This document shows, piece by piece, positions 1-8,991 of a DNA stretch of 64,000 nt; position 1 is the first letter of the stretch; the number at the start of each line of letters is the position of its first letter. Source of the DNA: Silvania confinis (GTDB lineage Bacteria > Pseudomonadota > Gammaproteobacteria > Enterobacterales > Enterobacteriaceae); contig NZ_JAMGZJ010000062.1 in the NCBI RefSeq assembly GCF_025564085.1, forward strand, positions 23,466 through 87,465. Direction: 5' to 3'. Position numbers and translations under genes: made by a program. The notes beneath the pieces were generated by a model. That model was not told the DNA's origin, searched no databases, and was given only the letters and a program-made list of their open reading frames with translations.

Positions 1-636
1 GCGGCATTCTTCGATATCAGCCACGATATTCTGACGCTGGCACGCAGCATCTGCGGCGACAAGCTCAATTCTGTGCTGCTGTTTACCCTCGCCGAGCACC
101 TGCATTTTGCCGTGGAGCGCAGCCGTAACGGGCAGCTAATCCTCAATAAGCTGAGCTGGGAAGTGAAACGCTACTACCCGCAGGAGTACAGCGTGGGGAT
201 GCAGGCGCGATCCAAAGTGAATGCCCTGTTTGCAGTTGAACTGCCGGAAGATGAGGCGGTGAATATTGCCTTCCATCTGATTAACGCCAGCAGTCAGACC
301 GACGACAGTACCGCTCACCAGCAGGTTGAACTGGTGAACCGCATTGCCGAGATCGTGCGTTACAAGCTGGGCAAATCCATTGATACGCAGTCGGTGAACT
401 ACATGCGGTTTATTACCCATCTGCGCTATTTTGCCGAGCGGGTGTTAAGCGGGAAAATTGTGGTCAGCGAGACCGAGGATTTTTATCAGGAGCTGATGCG
501 CCACCGCCCGGATGCGATGACCGTCGCCTGGGTGATCCGCGACTATGTGCAGGAAAAATACCAGCTCACCTTACCGAAAGATGAGCTGACGTGGTTGAGT
601 ATTCATATCAGCCGGTTGATGGATGGGCAGTCATAA
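1..636 (+). CDS. BglG/LicT-family transcription antiterminator, 3' part only
   Basis: The reading frame is open from base 1, so the 5' end lies outside the window; 211 residues are visible. They correspond to the two PTS regulation domains (PRD1 and PRD2) of BglG-type antiterminators. The conserved PRD histidines are visible in LAEHLHFA and AFHLINA (PRD1) and in ITHLRYF and LSIHISRL (PRD2). The RNA-binding CAT domain would be in the missing N-terminus. Family members bind a hairpin in beta-glucoside operon mRNA and are controlled by PTS phosphorylation of these histidines. The operon it controls is not visible. In E. coli this side of metE holds ysgA and udp, so the locus is accessory here. 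Confidence 0.88.
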   Translation, partial: AAFFDISHDILTLARSICGDKLNSVLLFTLAEHLHFAVERSRNGQLILNKLSWEVKRYYPQEYSVGMQARSKVNALFAVELPEDEAVNIAFHLINASSQTDDSTAHQQVELVNRIAEIVRYKLGKSIDTQSVNYMRFITHLRYFAERVLSGKIVVSETEDFYQELMRHRPDAMTVAWVIRDYVQEKYQLTLPKDELTWLSIHISRLMDGQS

Positions 637-639
637 ATC

Positions 640-671
640 GCCCGGTGGCGGCTACGCCTTACCGGGCCTAC
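640..671. repeat. REP (palindromic unit) element
   Basis: This is a classic REP/PU sequence: a GC-rich imperfect palindrome with the typical GGCGGCTACGCCTTACCGGG core, four bases after the stop codon of the BglG-like gene. With the inverted unit at 686-719 it forms a two-unit BIME. Confidence 0.85.
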
Positions 672-685
672 AACCGCAGTGAATT

Positions 686-719
686 GTAGGCCGGGCAAGC
701 GCCAGCGCCGCCCGGCAAT
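686..719. repeat. REP element, left flank of the Hcp cassette
   Basis: This REP unit starts GTAGGCCGGGCAAGC. It matches the unit at 2201-2234 at 33 of 34 positions, in the same orientation, so the two form direct repeats bracketing the Hcp-effector-immunity cassette. Confidence 0.85.
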
Positions 720-874
720 CGAGCGCCGGGGTTAACCATACTCACCTCCTGATTTAGTGATCCTTCACAAAGTACAAACGCTTTAGGAAATTAACCATAC
801 TTTTAATGTTTCCTGTTCTGTACGCCGGGCGTACGTTGGTATTAATACCTATTGTTGAAACAGGAGGTCTTAAT

Positions 875-1372
875 ATGGCTATACCCGTCTATCTTTGGTT
901 AACAGACTACGCAGGAAAACAGGTTAAAGGTTCTGTTGATATACGTGGGAGAGAAGGAAGCATAGAGATTATAGAGCTTATGCACTCTGTCGATCTTCCC
1001 ACAGATGACCTTACAGGTAAAATCACGGGTAAACGCATCCATGGTGACTTTTCTTTAATCAAAGAAATTGATAGTTCATCCCCTTACCTTTATCAAGGCG
1101 TATCTACTGGTAAAACATTCAAGCAAGCACAGCTTAAATTTTATCGTATAAATTTTAATGGTCAGGAAGAAGAATACTTCCGAATAACAATGGAGAATGC
1201 CAGGATTAATGGAATAGAATCGTTAATGTTTGACATTAAAAACCCTACCTTTAACAAACACAATCATCTTGAAGCATTTTATTTAGCTTATGAAATAATC
1301 ACTTGGCACTATCTGGACGGTAACATCATACATTCAGATAGATGGAATGCTATGCAGGAGGCCGCATTATGA
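875..1372 (+). CDS. hcp: Hcp-family type VI secretion tube protein
   Basis: The 165-residue protein is an Hcp homologue: hexameric Hcp rings stack into the inner tube of the type VI secretion system and can carry effectors. Hallmarks visible are the start AIPVYLWL, a central TGKITGKRIH-FSLIKEID-SSPYLYQ block, GKTFKQAQLKFYRI, and EYFRITMENARI. The start at 875 is preceded by CAGGAGG at 861-867; an in-frame upstream start at 806 would add 23 residues with no similarity. The stop overlaps the next start (ATGA), indicating translational coupling to the effector gene. No vgrG or T6SS structural gene is in the window, so this is an orphan hcp. Base composition is clearly AT-richer than the flanking core genes. 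Confidence 0.9.
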   Translation: MAIPVYLWLTDYAGKQVKGSVDIRGREGSIEIIELMHSVDLPTDDLTGKITGKRIHGDFSLIKEIDSSSPYLYQGVSTGKTFKQAQLKFYRINFNGQEEEYFRITMENARINGIESLMFDIKNPTFNKHNHLEAFYLAYEIITWHYLDGNIIHSDRWNAMQEAAL

Positions 1373-1737
1373 CGTGGGTTTATAAAGTGAGTTCGCATTC
1401 TTTTTATTTAAATGGCACGCACCAGTTTGATGGTCAGTATGCAGGAAGACCAGAATTTAGAGATGACTCGGCGAATGAATGCGTAAAAAATAAAGGCCCT
1501 TTACCAAGAGGAACTTATACAATAGGACTCGCCTTTTATCACCCGAAAACCAAAGCATGGACAATGAGATTAACCCCCTTCCTCGGTAACGATATGTGTG
1601 GTCGTGATGGATTCATGATACATGGTGATAGTTCAGCACATCCAGGTGAAGCATCAGATGGCTGCATTATTCTTAATTTATCCAGCCGTAAAATCATTGC
1701 CGCCAGCAGTGATCGAATATTAGTTGTGGAGGACTAA
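1369..1737 (+). CDS. Tlde1-like T6SS effector, L,D-transpeptidase fold (DUF2778 type)
   Basis: The 122-residue protein resembles the Tlde1 family of antibacterial T6SS effectors, which act on peptidoglycan stem peptides in the target periplasm. The catalytic pair is visible as H85 in FMIHGD and C99 in ASDGCIIL, the H...DGC arrangement of YkuD-like L,D-transpeptidases. The KGPLPRGTYTIG segment (about residues 42-53) is also typical. No signal peptide is present, as expected for a T6SS cargo. The start at 1369 overlaps the hcp stop and has AGGAG at 1356-1360; an upstream ATG at 1342 lies inside hcp and is unlikely. Family and role are recognised by motif; Hcp-dependent delivery and target are inferred from gene order. 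Confidence 0.82.
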   Translation: MTWVYKVSSHSFYLNGTHQFDGQYAGRPEFRDDSANECVKNKGPLPRGTYTIGLAFYHPKTKAWTMRLTPFLGNDMCGRDGFMIHGDSSAHPGEASDGCIILNLSSRKIIAASSDRILVVED

Positions 1738-2181
1738 ATGTTTAAAAAAAGACTCCTCTGGATATTGGTAATGGTTCCGTTACTCTCAGATGCACAGAAC
1801 CATGGGTGTGCTACTGTCGGGTCATCAATGGAAGTAGATTTATTGAATGCTGTTTCCAGAGATCTAAAAATAGACATATCGAACATTCAGAGAAAGAAAA
1901 CCATCGTTGAGACTATCGATACTTCTCCCGTATCAAGACTGTACGCAACATCATTAGCCAAAATTGATTTTCAAAGTGCTATAACACAGGGTAAAGCGAC
2001 AATATCCGAAAGCGCTTACTTTGACAGTTATTATGAAAACCATACTCAATCGCTAACTGCAAAATACATATACATAAGTAAAGAGATGAAGAAAGATATA
2101 TTTATCGCCTCCAGCCTTATTAATAGAGATGAGTGCTCTGTCAGGTTTAATGGCTATATAACGCTTTCAAGAGAATTTTAA
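1738..2181 (+). CDS. Small secreted protein, probable immunity protein to the Tlde1-like effector
   Basis: The protein has 147 residues with an N-terminal signal peptide (basic MFKKR, hydrophobic LLWILVMVPLL, likely cleavage near SDA-Q), so the mature form should be periplasmic. This is where an immunity protein against a peptidoglycan-modifying effector must act. The gene starts directly at the effector stop (TAAATG) with GGAGG just upstream, so the two are co-translated. Two cysteines remain in the predicted mature part (GCAT and DECS). I do not recognise a domain by sequence. The immunity role is inferred from position, coupling and signal peptide, as in the Tlde1-Tldi1 pair of Salmonella. 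Confidence 0.65.
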   Translation: MFKKRLLWILVMVPLLSDAQNHGCATVGSSMEVDLLNAVSRDLKIDISNIQRKKTIVETIDTSPVSRLYATSLAKIDFQSAITQGKATISESAYFDSYYENHTQSLTAKYIYISKEMKKDIFIASSLINRDECSVRFNGYITLSREF

Positions 2182-2200
2182 TCTCTCAGGAAGGCTTTAT

Positions 2201-2234
2201 GTAGGCCGGGCAAGCACCAGCGCCGCCCGGCAAT
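2201..2234. repeat. REP element, right flank of the Hcp cassette
   Basis: This unit lies between the putative immunity gene and the 3' end of metE and differs from 686-719 at one position. It may also act as a 3' stabilising hairpin for metE mRNA. Confidence 0.85.
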
Positions 2235-2240
2235 TTCACA

Positions 2241-4502
2241 TCACGCCTGACGCAGGTTCTGCGCCGCTTGCACCATATTCGCTAGCGCGGCACGTGTTTC
2301 CGGCCAGCCGCGGGTTTTCAGGCCGCAGTCCGGGTTAACCCACAGGCGCTCTGCCGGGATACGCTGCGCCGCTTTTTCCAGCAGCGCTTCAATCCATTCC
2401 ACGCTCGGGACGTTCGGGGAGTGAATGTCGTATACACCCGGCCCGATTTCGTTCGGGTAATCGAACTCTTCGAACGACTCCAGCAGCTCCATGTCGGAAC
2501 GGGAAGTCTCGATGGTGATCACGTCTGCATCCAGCGCCGCAATGGAATCCATGATGTCGTTGAATTCGCAGTAACACATGTGGGTGTGGATCTGGGTGTC
2601 ATCTTTCGCCACCGCGGCGTTGATGCGAAACGCGTCCACACCCCACGCCAGGTACGCGTCCCATTCGCTGCGTCGCAGCGGCAAGCCTTCGCGCAGGGCC
2701 GGTTCGTCAATCTGGATGATACCGATACCTGCCGCTTCGAGATCGGCCACTTCATCACGCAGCGCCAGCGCAATCTGCTTCGCGATGGTTTCGCGGGTGA
2801 CGTCTTCACGCGGGAAGGACCAGCAAAGAATAGTCACCGGACCGGTGAGCATGCCTTTTACCGGCTTGTCGGTCAGGGACTGAGCGTACTTCGCCCACTC
2901 GACAGTGATTGCCTCCGGACGGCTGACGTCGCCGATCACCACCGGTGGCTTCACGCAGCGGGAGCCGTAGCTCTGCACCCAGCCGTTCTGGGTAAAGACG
3001 AAACCGTCCAGGTGTTCACCAAAGTATTCCACCATGTCGTTACGTTCGGCTTCCCCGTGCACCAGCACGTCCAGACCTAAGCGCTCCTGTTCAGCAATCG
3101 CCTGTTTGATGTGTTCGGCGATGCCGGTGCGGTAGTTGCTTGCATCGAGGTTGCCCTTTTTAAAATCCAGGCGCAGGCCGCGGATCTCGGTGGTCTGCGG
3201 GAAAGAACCGATAGTGGTGGTCGGCCATGCTGGCAGGTTAAAGCGCGCACGCTGGGCTTGCGCACGCACGTCGTAGGCGTTTTCACGCTGACTGTGCTGG
3301 GCGGTGATGGCCGCCAGACGTTGTGCAACTGCCGTATTGTGAACGCGCGTGGAGTGACGACGGGCCTGAATTGGCGCGCTCCATTCGGTAATGGCCGCCG
3401 TGTCGCCGCTGTTCAGAGCATCACGCAGCAGGGTCAGCTCTTCACATTTTTGCAGGGCGAAGGCAAACCAGCTCTTCACTTCAGCGTCCAGACGGGTTTC
3501 TACGCTCAGGTCGATTGGGCTGTGCAGCAGGGAGCAGGAAGAGGCGATCCACAGGTCACGATGACCGACAATGTCTTTGATCTGCGAGTATTTCTCGGTC
3601 AGATCGGCGCGCCAGACGTTACGCCCGTTCACCAAGCCAGCCGAGAGCAGCCACTCAGCAGGCAGACGGTTATGCAATTCAGCCACATCATCTTTGCCGT
3701 GAACCAGGTCAACGTGCAGACCCTGTATCGGCAGGGCGGTAATGGTCTCAAGGTTTGGCGTCACACCTTCGAAATAGGTGGTCAGCAGCAGCTTAACCTG
3801 GCCTTGCAGCGCGTCGTAAGCCGGTTTGAAAGCATCCAGCCACGCTTGCGGCAGCTCCAGTACCAGAGCGGGTTCGTCGATTTGCACCCACTCAATGCCG
3901 CGTTTCGCCAGCTCGGCCAGTACCTGCTGGTACACCGGCAGGATGTCGTTCAGCAGGCTCAGGCGGTCAAACGACTCGCCCTTTACTTTGCCCAGCCACA
4001 GGTACGTTACCGGGCCCAGCAGTACGGGTTTGATCGTGTGGCCCAGCGCCAGCGCTTCGTCCACTTCATCTAGCAGCTGGGTCCAGGTCAGCTTGAACTG
4101 CTGGCCTTTAACGAACTCCGGCACCATATAGTGATAGTTGGTATTAAACCATTTGGTCATTTCGGCTGCCGCTGCGGGCTCACCGGTTGGCGCACGGCCA
4201 CGGCCGAGGCGGAACAGGGTGTCGATATCTACCGATCCATCGCTGTTCTGATGACGAGCCGGCACGTTGCCAAGTAGCAGGCTGGTGGTCAGAACATGGT
4301 CGTACCAGGCGAAATCGCCCACCGGCAGCAGGTCAATACCCGCCTGCTTCTGTTGATCCCAGTGACGAGCACGCAGCTCACGACCCACCGTCAGCAGTTC
4401 TTCACGAGTAGCGTTGCCTGCCCAGTAGCTTTCTTGCGCTTTTTTCAGTTCGCGGCGCAGACCGACACGAGGAAAACCCAGAGTGTGATTAATGATTGTC
4501 AT
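2241..4502 (-). CDS. metE: Cobalamin-independent methionine synthase
   Basis: MetE (753 residues) transfers the methyl group of 5-methyltetrahydropteroyltriglutamate to homocysteine, the last step of methionine synthesis without B12, in the cytosol. The sequence begins [20 protein letters not shown] and has the usual full length. The C-terminal half carries the zinc/homocysteine site: [20 protein letters not shown] and [11 protein letters not shown] supply the histidine and cysteine ligands. It is divergent from metR across 4503-4619, which holds MetJ and MetR sites, so repression by MetJ-SAM and activation by MetR-homocysteine are expected as in E. coli. Confidence 0.98.
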   Translation of the reverse strand: MTIINHTLGFPRVGLRRELKKAQESYWAGNATREELLTVGRELRARHWDQQKQAGIDLLPVGDFAWYDHVLTTSLLLGNVPARHQNSDGSVDIDTLFRLGRGRAPTGEPAAAAEMTKWFNTNYHYMVPEFVKGQQFKLTWTQLLDEVDEALALGHTIKPVLLGPVTYLWLGKVKGESFDRLSLLNDILPVYQQVLAELAKRGIEWVQIDEPALVLELPQAWLDAFKPAYDALQGQVKLLLTTYFEGVTPNLETITALPIQGLHVDLVHGKDDVAELHNRLPAEWLLSAGLVNGRNVWRADLTEKYSQIKDIVGHRDLWIASSCSLLHSPIDLSVETRLDAEVKSWFAFALQKCEELTLLRDALNSGDTAAITEWSAPIQARRHSTRVHNTAVAQRLAAITAQHSQRENAYDVRAQAQRARFNLPAWPTTTIGSFPQTTEIRGLRLDFKKGNLDASNYRTGIAEHIKQAIAEQERLGLDVLVHGEAERNDMVEYFGEHLDGFVFTQNGWVQSYGSRCVKPPVVIGDVSRPEAITVEWAKYAQSLTDKPVKGMLTGPVTILCWSFPREDVTRETIAKQIALALRDEVADLEAAGIGIIQIDEPALREGLPLRRSEWDAYLAWGVDAFRINAAVAKDDTQIHTHMCYCEFNDIMDSIAALDADVITIETSRSDMELLESFEEFDYPNEIGPGVYDIHSPNVPSVEWIEALLEKAAQRIPAERLWVNPDCGLKTRGWPETRAALANMVQAAQNLRQA

Positions 4503-4532
4503 AGTGTGCCTCTTATGGAATTTTCAGGATTT

Positions 4533-4556
4533 AGCCGTCCAGATGTTTACACATCT
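4533..4556. promoter_or_regulatory. Three tandem MetJ met boxes between metE and metR
   Basis: Three consecutive 8-mers, AGCCGTCC, AGATGTTT and ACACATCT, each match the met-box consensus AGACGTCT at 6 of 8 positions. MetJ binds such tandem boxes cooperatively with S-adenosylmethionine as corepressor. Position in the divergent metE-metR gap fits the known E. coli arrangement. Confidence 0.7.
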
Positions 4557-4607
4557 ATAATTGGCGGTTACTGTATATTCCTCAAGCGCAACTTGTTCAT
4601 GGCGAAG

Positions 4608-4620
4608 TGAAGGACTTTCA
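4608..4620. promoter_or_regulatory. Candidate MetR binding site
   Basis: A perfect TGAA-N5-TTCA match ends on the first base of the metR start codon. This is the recognised MetR half-site arrangement; here it could serve metE activation or metR autoregulation. Confidence 0.5.
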
Positions 4621-5573
4621 TGATCGAAATAAAACATCTGAAAACGCTACAAGCGTTGCGGAGCTGCGGTTCACTCGCGGCAGCAGCGGCCACGCTGCAC
4701 CAGACCCAGTCCGCCCTTTCTCACCAGTTCAGCGATCTGGAACAACGCCTTGGCTTTCGTCTGTTTGTGCGCAAAAGCCAGCCGCTGCGCTTTACGCCGC
4801 AGGGCGAAGTGTTGCTTCAGCTGGCTAACCAGGTGCTGCCGCAGATCGCCAGCGCACTGCAGGCCTGCAACGAACCGCAGCAAACGCGGCTGCGCATCGC
4901 CATTGAGTGTCACAGTTGTATCCAGTGGCTGACCCCCGCGCTTGAGATTTTCCGCCAGAACTGGCCGCAGGTGGAGATGGACTTTAAATCCGGCGTGACC
5001 TTCGACCCGCAACCCTCGCTGACGCAGGGCGAACTGGACCTGGTAATGACCTCGGATATTCTGCCGCGCAGCGGTCTGCATTATTCGCCAATGTTTGATT
5101 ATGAAGTGCGGCTGGTGCTGGCCCCGGATCATCCGCTGGCTGCCAAAACGCGCGTGTCACCGGAAGATCTGGCCAGCGAAACGCTGCTGATCTACCCGGT
5201 ACAGCGCAGTCGTCTGGATATCTGGCGCCACTTTTTACAACCAGCCGGTATCAACCCGCAGCTGAAAAGCGTGGATAACACCCTGCTGCTGGTGCAGATG
5301 GTGGCGGCAAGAATGGGAATTGCAGCGCTGCCCCACTGGGTGGTGGAGAGCTTTGAACGCCAGGGTCTGGTGGTGACCAAAACCCTGGGCGAGGGACTGT
5401 GGAGCCGGTTGTACGCTGCGGTGCGCGATGGCGAGCAGCGTCAACCGGTAACGGAAGCGTTTATTCGCTCAACGCGGAATCACGCTTGCGACCATCTGCC
5501 GTTTGTGCGGAGCGCGGAGCGACCCAACGGCGATGCACCCACAGTGAAGCCAGGATCACCGTTCCCCCAATAA
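4620..5573 (+). CDS. metR: LysR-type regulator of methionine genes
   Basis: MetR (317 residues, same length as in E. coli) activates metE and metH with homocysteine as effector. The N-terminal winged helix-turn-helix is clear: [50 protein letters not shown] occupies about residues 2-51 in full. The remaining sequence is the LysR substrate-binding domain. It is divergent from metE. The last 113 bases overlap the 3' end of convergent yigM, so the two C-termini are encoded on opposite strands of the same DNA. Confidence 0.97.
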   Translation: MIEIKHLKTLQALRSCGSLAAAAATLHQTQSALSHQFSDLEQRLGFRLFVRKSQPLRFTPQGEVLLQLANQVLPQIASALQACNEPQQTRLRIAIECHSCIQWLTPALEIFRQNWPQVEMDFKSGVTFDPQPSLTQGELDLVMTSDILPRSGLHYSPMFDYEVRLVLAPDHPLAAKTRVSPEDLASETLLIYPVQRSRLDIWRHFLQPAGINPQLKSVDNTLLLVQMVAARMGIAALPHWVVESFERQGLVVTKTLGEGLWSRLYAAVRDGEQRQPVTEAFIRSTRNHACDHLPFVRSAERPNGDAPTVKPGSPFPQ

Positions 5574-6360
5574 TAAAGCTCGGCCAGTGCGGTTGTTCCT
5601 GCCAGATGGCCAGGTTCACCAGCAGGCCCGCCGGGACGTGCACGTTGTTCATGATCCCAAGCGTACCGGCGTCAACCTGGGTGGCGCCGTAGTTCCACAT
5701 AAAATACCCCAGCCCGGAAGCGACCACGCCCAGCCAGATCAACACGCTCCACTGCACCGTGGTGGTCGGCAGTTTTTGTGGATTCCCCAGCATAAACCAC
5801 GCCACCACCGCGACGATAAACGCCCCCATATAAAACCAGGCAAAGGCGTTGTGCTGCGGCATCGGATGGATCTCCATCAGCCGTTTATAGCCCACCATGC
5901 CGATGGCAAAGCTGATATTGGCGAGCTGAACGAACATCAATCCAGTCCAGAAGTGATCGCTGACTTTGTCGTAGCGAATGATGGCCGCCCCCGCCACCGC
6001 CAGCGCCGCACTCAGCAGATAGCCCCAGCGCAGGCGACGTTTGCTCATCAGATCGTAGATCAGGGTGATATACAGCGGCGTCAGCACGGTAAACAGCAGG
6101 AACTCCGATACCGACAGGTAGACGTAGGCGCGGAAGCTGAATAAATACATGATGCCGAGCTGCAGCGCGCCCACCAGCATGTACAGCGAAATCGTTCTCA
6201 GCGTTTGCCCGCGCAGGCGCAGAAACGGCAGGAATACCAGGGCCGCCAGTCCGACGCGCATCAGCACCGAAAAGTAGCTGTCCACGTGCCCGGCAAGGTA
6301 CTCACCGATCAAGCTGAACGAGAAGGCCCACAGAATAGTGGTGATAATGAGTAGCGCCAC
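5461..6360 (-). CDS. yigM: EamA-family transporter YigM (biotin uptake)
   Basis: The 299-residue protein has about ten hydrophobic segments arranged as two EamA repeats, beginning [21 protein letters not shown], where WAFSF is typical of the family. E. coli YigM has been shown to be a high-affinity biotin transporter in the inner membrane; that role is assigned here by orthology and synteny (metR-yigM-yigL-pldB). The C-terminal tail is basic and hydrophilic and overlaps metR. It is followed upstream by yigL in the same orientation with an 82-base gap. Confidence 0.92.
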   Translation of the reverse strand: MALLIITTILWAFSFSLIGEYLAGHVDSYFSVLMRVGLAALVFLPFLRLRGQTLRTISLYMLVGALQLGIMYLFSFRAYVYLSVSEFLLFTVLTPLYITLIYDLMSKRRLRWGYLLSAALAVAGAAIIRYDKVSDHFWTGLMFVQLANISFAIGMVGYKRLMEIHPMPQHNAFAWFYMGAFIVAVVAWFMLGNPQKLPTTTVQWSVLIWLGVVASGLGYFMWNYGATQVDAGTLGIMNNVHVPAGLLVNLAIWQEQPHWPSFIIGGTVILASLWVHRRWVAPRSAQTADGRKRDSALSE

Positions 6361-6442
6361 AATGCTTGTCTCTCTGGAAGAAGGACAGGCATTGTAGCGA
6401 ACTCTTAGGTTGACAACTGAACGTTAAATAACCAAATGAAGA

Positions 6443-7243
6443 TTATTCAAGAAACAGCTTACGCAGGTAATTCGGGACGGCGTTGTCGCCGTTAGTGCCA
6501 ATCACTTCCAGCTCCGGGTGGAGATCTTTCAGGCGCTGGTGCGCATTTTCCATAATGCAGCCTTTACCCGCCATCGACAGCATCTCGGCGTCGTTCATGC
6601 CGTCACCAAAGGCGATGCAATCCTGCAGTCTAAAGCCCAGACGTTTCGCAACCGCTTCCAGCGCATGGCCTTTAGAAACCCCGCCGGCCATCACTTCCAG
6701 GCAGGTCAGCGTGGAGAAGCTGACGTTAACCCGATCGCCCCAGCGGGCATTGATCGCCTGCTCCAGCGGCAGCAGCGCTTCGTGGGTGTCGGTGGTGAAG
6801 AACACTTTGCTGATACCTTCCGGCTCCAGCAGGCCCGGCTCGTACAGGGCATAGTTAAAGACCGCTTCTTTGAAGAAACGCATCTCGTCCGGACGGTGGC
6901 GGTTCATAAACCACTCATCATCACGGTAAACGTTGGTGATGATATCGGGGTTGTTATGCACCACGCCGAACAGGTCGGTGGCAATATCGCGATCGAGGTT
7001 GTGGGTGAAGATCAGATTACCGTCCAGATCGTGCACGCGGGCCCCGTTGGAGGTGATCATGTAAGATTTGATCTCCAGATTATCGCGGATCTGCCCCACA
7101 TCGACGTGATGGCGGCCGGTCGCGAAGACGAAGTTCACACCGCGGGCAGTCAGGAGTTTTAAGGTTTCTTTCGCGTAAGGCGATAAGGTGTGGTCGGGAG
7201 AGAGCAGCGTGCCATCTAAGTCAGACGCGACAACCTGGTACAT
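6443..7243 (-). CDS. yigL: HAD-superfamily sugar/pyridoxal phosphatase YigL
   Basis: The 266-residue protein is a Cof-type HAD phosphatase. Motif I DLDGTLLSP is near residue 8, motif II is the TSNGARV segment, and motif III/IV is GDGMNDAEML near residue 215; a type II cap lies between. E. coli YigL dephosphorylates sugar phosphates and pyridoxal phosphate and is a target of the sRNA SgrS in the pldB-yigL message. I chose the start at 7243 (MYQVVASDLDG) because the 35 extra residues of the longer frame overlap pldB and have no family match. It lies 25 bases downstream of pldB, so it is probably co-transcribed. Confidence 0.94.
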   Translation of the reverse strand: MYQVVASDLDGTLLSPDHTLSPYAKETLKLLTARGVNFVFATGRHHVDVGQIRDNLEIKSYMITSNGARVHDLDGNLIFTHNLDRDIATDLFGVVHNNPDIITNVYRDDEWFMNRHRPDEMRFFKEAVFNYALYEPGLLEPEGISKVFFTTDTHEALLPLEQAINARWGDRVNVSFSTLTCLEVMAGGVSKGHALEAVAKRLGFRLQDCIAFGDGMNDAEMLSMAGKGCIMENAHQRLKDLHPELEVIGTNGDNAVPNYLRKLFLE

Positions 7244-7268
7244 AGGAAAATTTAACCTCTGGTGAATA

Positions 7269-8261
7269 TCAGTTATGCCTGCCGAAAAAATCGACAATGG
7301 CGTGGAGTGCGACTGAGCGCATGGCGTCCTTTTCGAAAAGGATCTCATGGTACGCGCCGTTTATGACCAGCGGTTGACCCCCATCACACGGGTATCCCAC
7401 TGCGGCTCGCTGTTCACAAAAGCGTTGGTGCATGCGGTTATCCACCACCTGCTCGTCTTCTGCCTGAAGTAAGAGCATCGGGGTGTCATCCCGATCGGCA
7501 CCTGCCAGTGCCTCTTCACCCGCCAGAATGCCTTCACGCACCCAGTGGTAAGTTGGACCACCGACGCGTAAGCGGGGTTCATCCGCATAAAAGCGCAGGT
7601 TGCGGCGATAGCGCTGCCGACTGTGGGTTAACACGTTAAGGGCAAACGGCAGTGCGCGCCAGCGTCCGGTGCCGATGGCATAGCCTTCACGAACGCGCTG
7701 ATGGCCCTCAGCCCAGTCGAGAATATGGCGTATCATCCACTCCGGCAGGCGCATCACGATGCCAAACATCGGGGCACTGAGCGCAATGGCATCACACTGA
7801 TGGGGGTGACGCTGCAAAAACAACGTCGCAATTGCGCCTCCCATCGAGTGCGCCAGGATAAACCGTTTTCGCCACGGACCCGGCTGCACTTCCTGCTGCC
7901 AGAAGGCGGCAAAATCATCGACGTAATCGCTGAATTTACTCACATGGCCCCGGTGCGTGTCGGACAACATGCGCCCGGAACGTCCCTGACCGCGGTGATC
8001 AATAATCAGCACATCAAAACCGAGGTGGAAAAGGTCGTAGGCCAGCTCGGCGTACTTCACATAGCTTTCGATACGCCCCGGGCAAACGACAATTACCGAA
8101 TCGTGATGCTCTGCCCGAAAACGCACAAAGCGTACCGGCACATCATCGACTCCCGTAAACCCGCCTTCTTCACGCTGGCGCCAGAAATCGGTCAGTGGCC
8201 CCATGGAGAAAGCAGCAAATGCCTTTTCTCGTGTTTCCCAGTCCGTTTTCTGCTGAAACAT
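7269..8261 (-). CDS. pldB: Lysophospholipase L2
   Basis: PldB (330 residues) is an alpha/beta-hydrolase that removes the acyl chain of lysophospholipids at the inner membrane. The nucleophile elbow AHSMGGA (serine near residue 132), an oxyanion region (VVCPGRIES) and a late catalytic histidine region (NGAYHEIL) are visible. The start MFQQKTDWETREKAF matches the family; an upstream ATG at 8285 would add eight residues. It is divergent from rhtB and heads the pldB-yigL transcript. Confidence 0.95.
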   Translation of the reverse strand: MFQQKTDWETREKAFAAFSMGPLTDFWRQREEGGFTGVDDVPVRFVRFRAEHHDSVIVVCPGRIESYVKYAELAYDLFHLGFDVLIIDHRGQGRSGRMLSDTHRGHVSKFSDYVDDFAAFWQQEVQPGPWRKRFILAHSMGGAIATLFLQRHPHQCDAIALSAPMFGIVMRLPEWMIRHILDWAEGHQRVREGYAIGTGRWRALPFALNVLTHSRQRYRRNLRFYADEPRLRVGGPTYHWVREGILAGEEALAGADRDDTPMLLLQAEDEQVVDNRMHQRFCEQRAAVGYPCDGGQPLVINGAYHEILFEKDAMRSVALHAIVDFFGRHN

Positions 8262-8370
8262 TGGGTTTGTGCCCCTGTAAGCCAAGGAATATCGTTTTTT
8301 CGTGACGGGTCACAAAATGACTCAACATTAGCGTATTGTGGCATAAAAATAGACGATTCGGGAGTTTCAA

Positions 8371-8991
8371 ATGACCTTAGAGTGGTGGTTCGCTTACCTG
8401 CTGACATCCATCATCCTCAGCCTTTCCCCGGGCTCCGGGGCGATCAATACCATGACCACAGCGATGAATCACGGCTATCGCGGCGCAGCGGCATCGATTG
8501 CCGGATTGCAGACCGGGCTGGCCATTCACATTGTGCTGGTGGGTGTTGGATTGGGCACGCTGTTCTCCCGTTCGGTACTGGCCTTTGAAGTGCTGAAATG
8601 GGCGGGTGCGGCGTATCTTATCTGGCTGGGCATTCAGCAGTGGCGCGCCGCAGGTGCCATCGATCTGAATACGATGGCCAAAACTCAAAGTCAGGGTCGG
8701 CTGTTTAAACGCGCGGTATTTGTGAACCTGACCAACCCGAAGAGCATCGTCTTTCTTGCCGCCCTGTTCCCGCAGTTTATCGTGCCGCATCAGCCCCAGC
8801 TCGCGCAGTACGTGGTGCTCGGGATGACGACGATTGTGGTCGATATTATTGTGATGATTGGCTATGCGACGCTGGCAACGCGAATTGCGGTATGGATTAA
8901 AGGGCCTCGTCAGATGAAGGCCCTGAATAAAGTGTTCGGTTCGCTGTTTATGCTGGTTGGCGCACTGCTGGCGTCAGCACGACATGCTTAG
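8371..8991 (+). CDS. rhtB: Homoserine/homoserine lactone efflux protein
   Basis: RhtB (206 residues) belongs to the RhtB/LysE exporter family, with about six membrane segments and the family signature [12 protein letters not shown] near residue 18 and [18 protein letters not shown] in the middle. It exports homoserine and its lactone across the inner membrane. Nearly every position reads as the E. coli protein. It is convergent with rhtC and the two stop codons overlap by four bases, leaving no room for a terminator between them. Confidence 0.96.
   Translation: MTLEWWFAYLLTSIILSLSPGSGAINTMTTAMNHGYRGAAASIAGLQTGLAIHIVLVGVGLGTLFSRSVLAFEVLKWAGAAYLIWLGIQQWRAAGAIDLNTMAKTQSQGRLFKRAVFVNLTNPKSIVFLAALFPQFIVPHQPQLAQYVVLGMTTIVVDIIVMIGYATLATRIAVWIKGPRQMKALNKVFGSLFMLVGALLASARHA

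Noticed and set aside
2421..4073. Long open frames antisense to metE
   Set aside because: They lie fully within metE and show only antisense composition.
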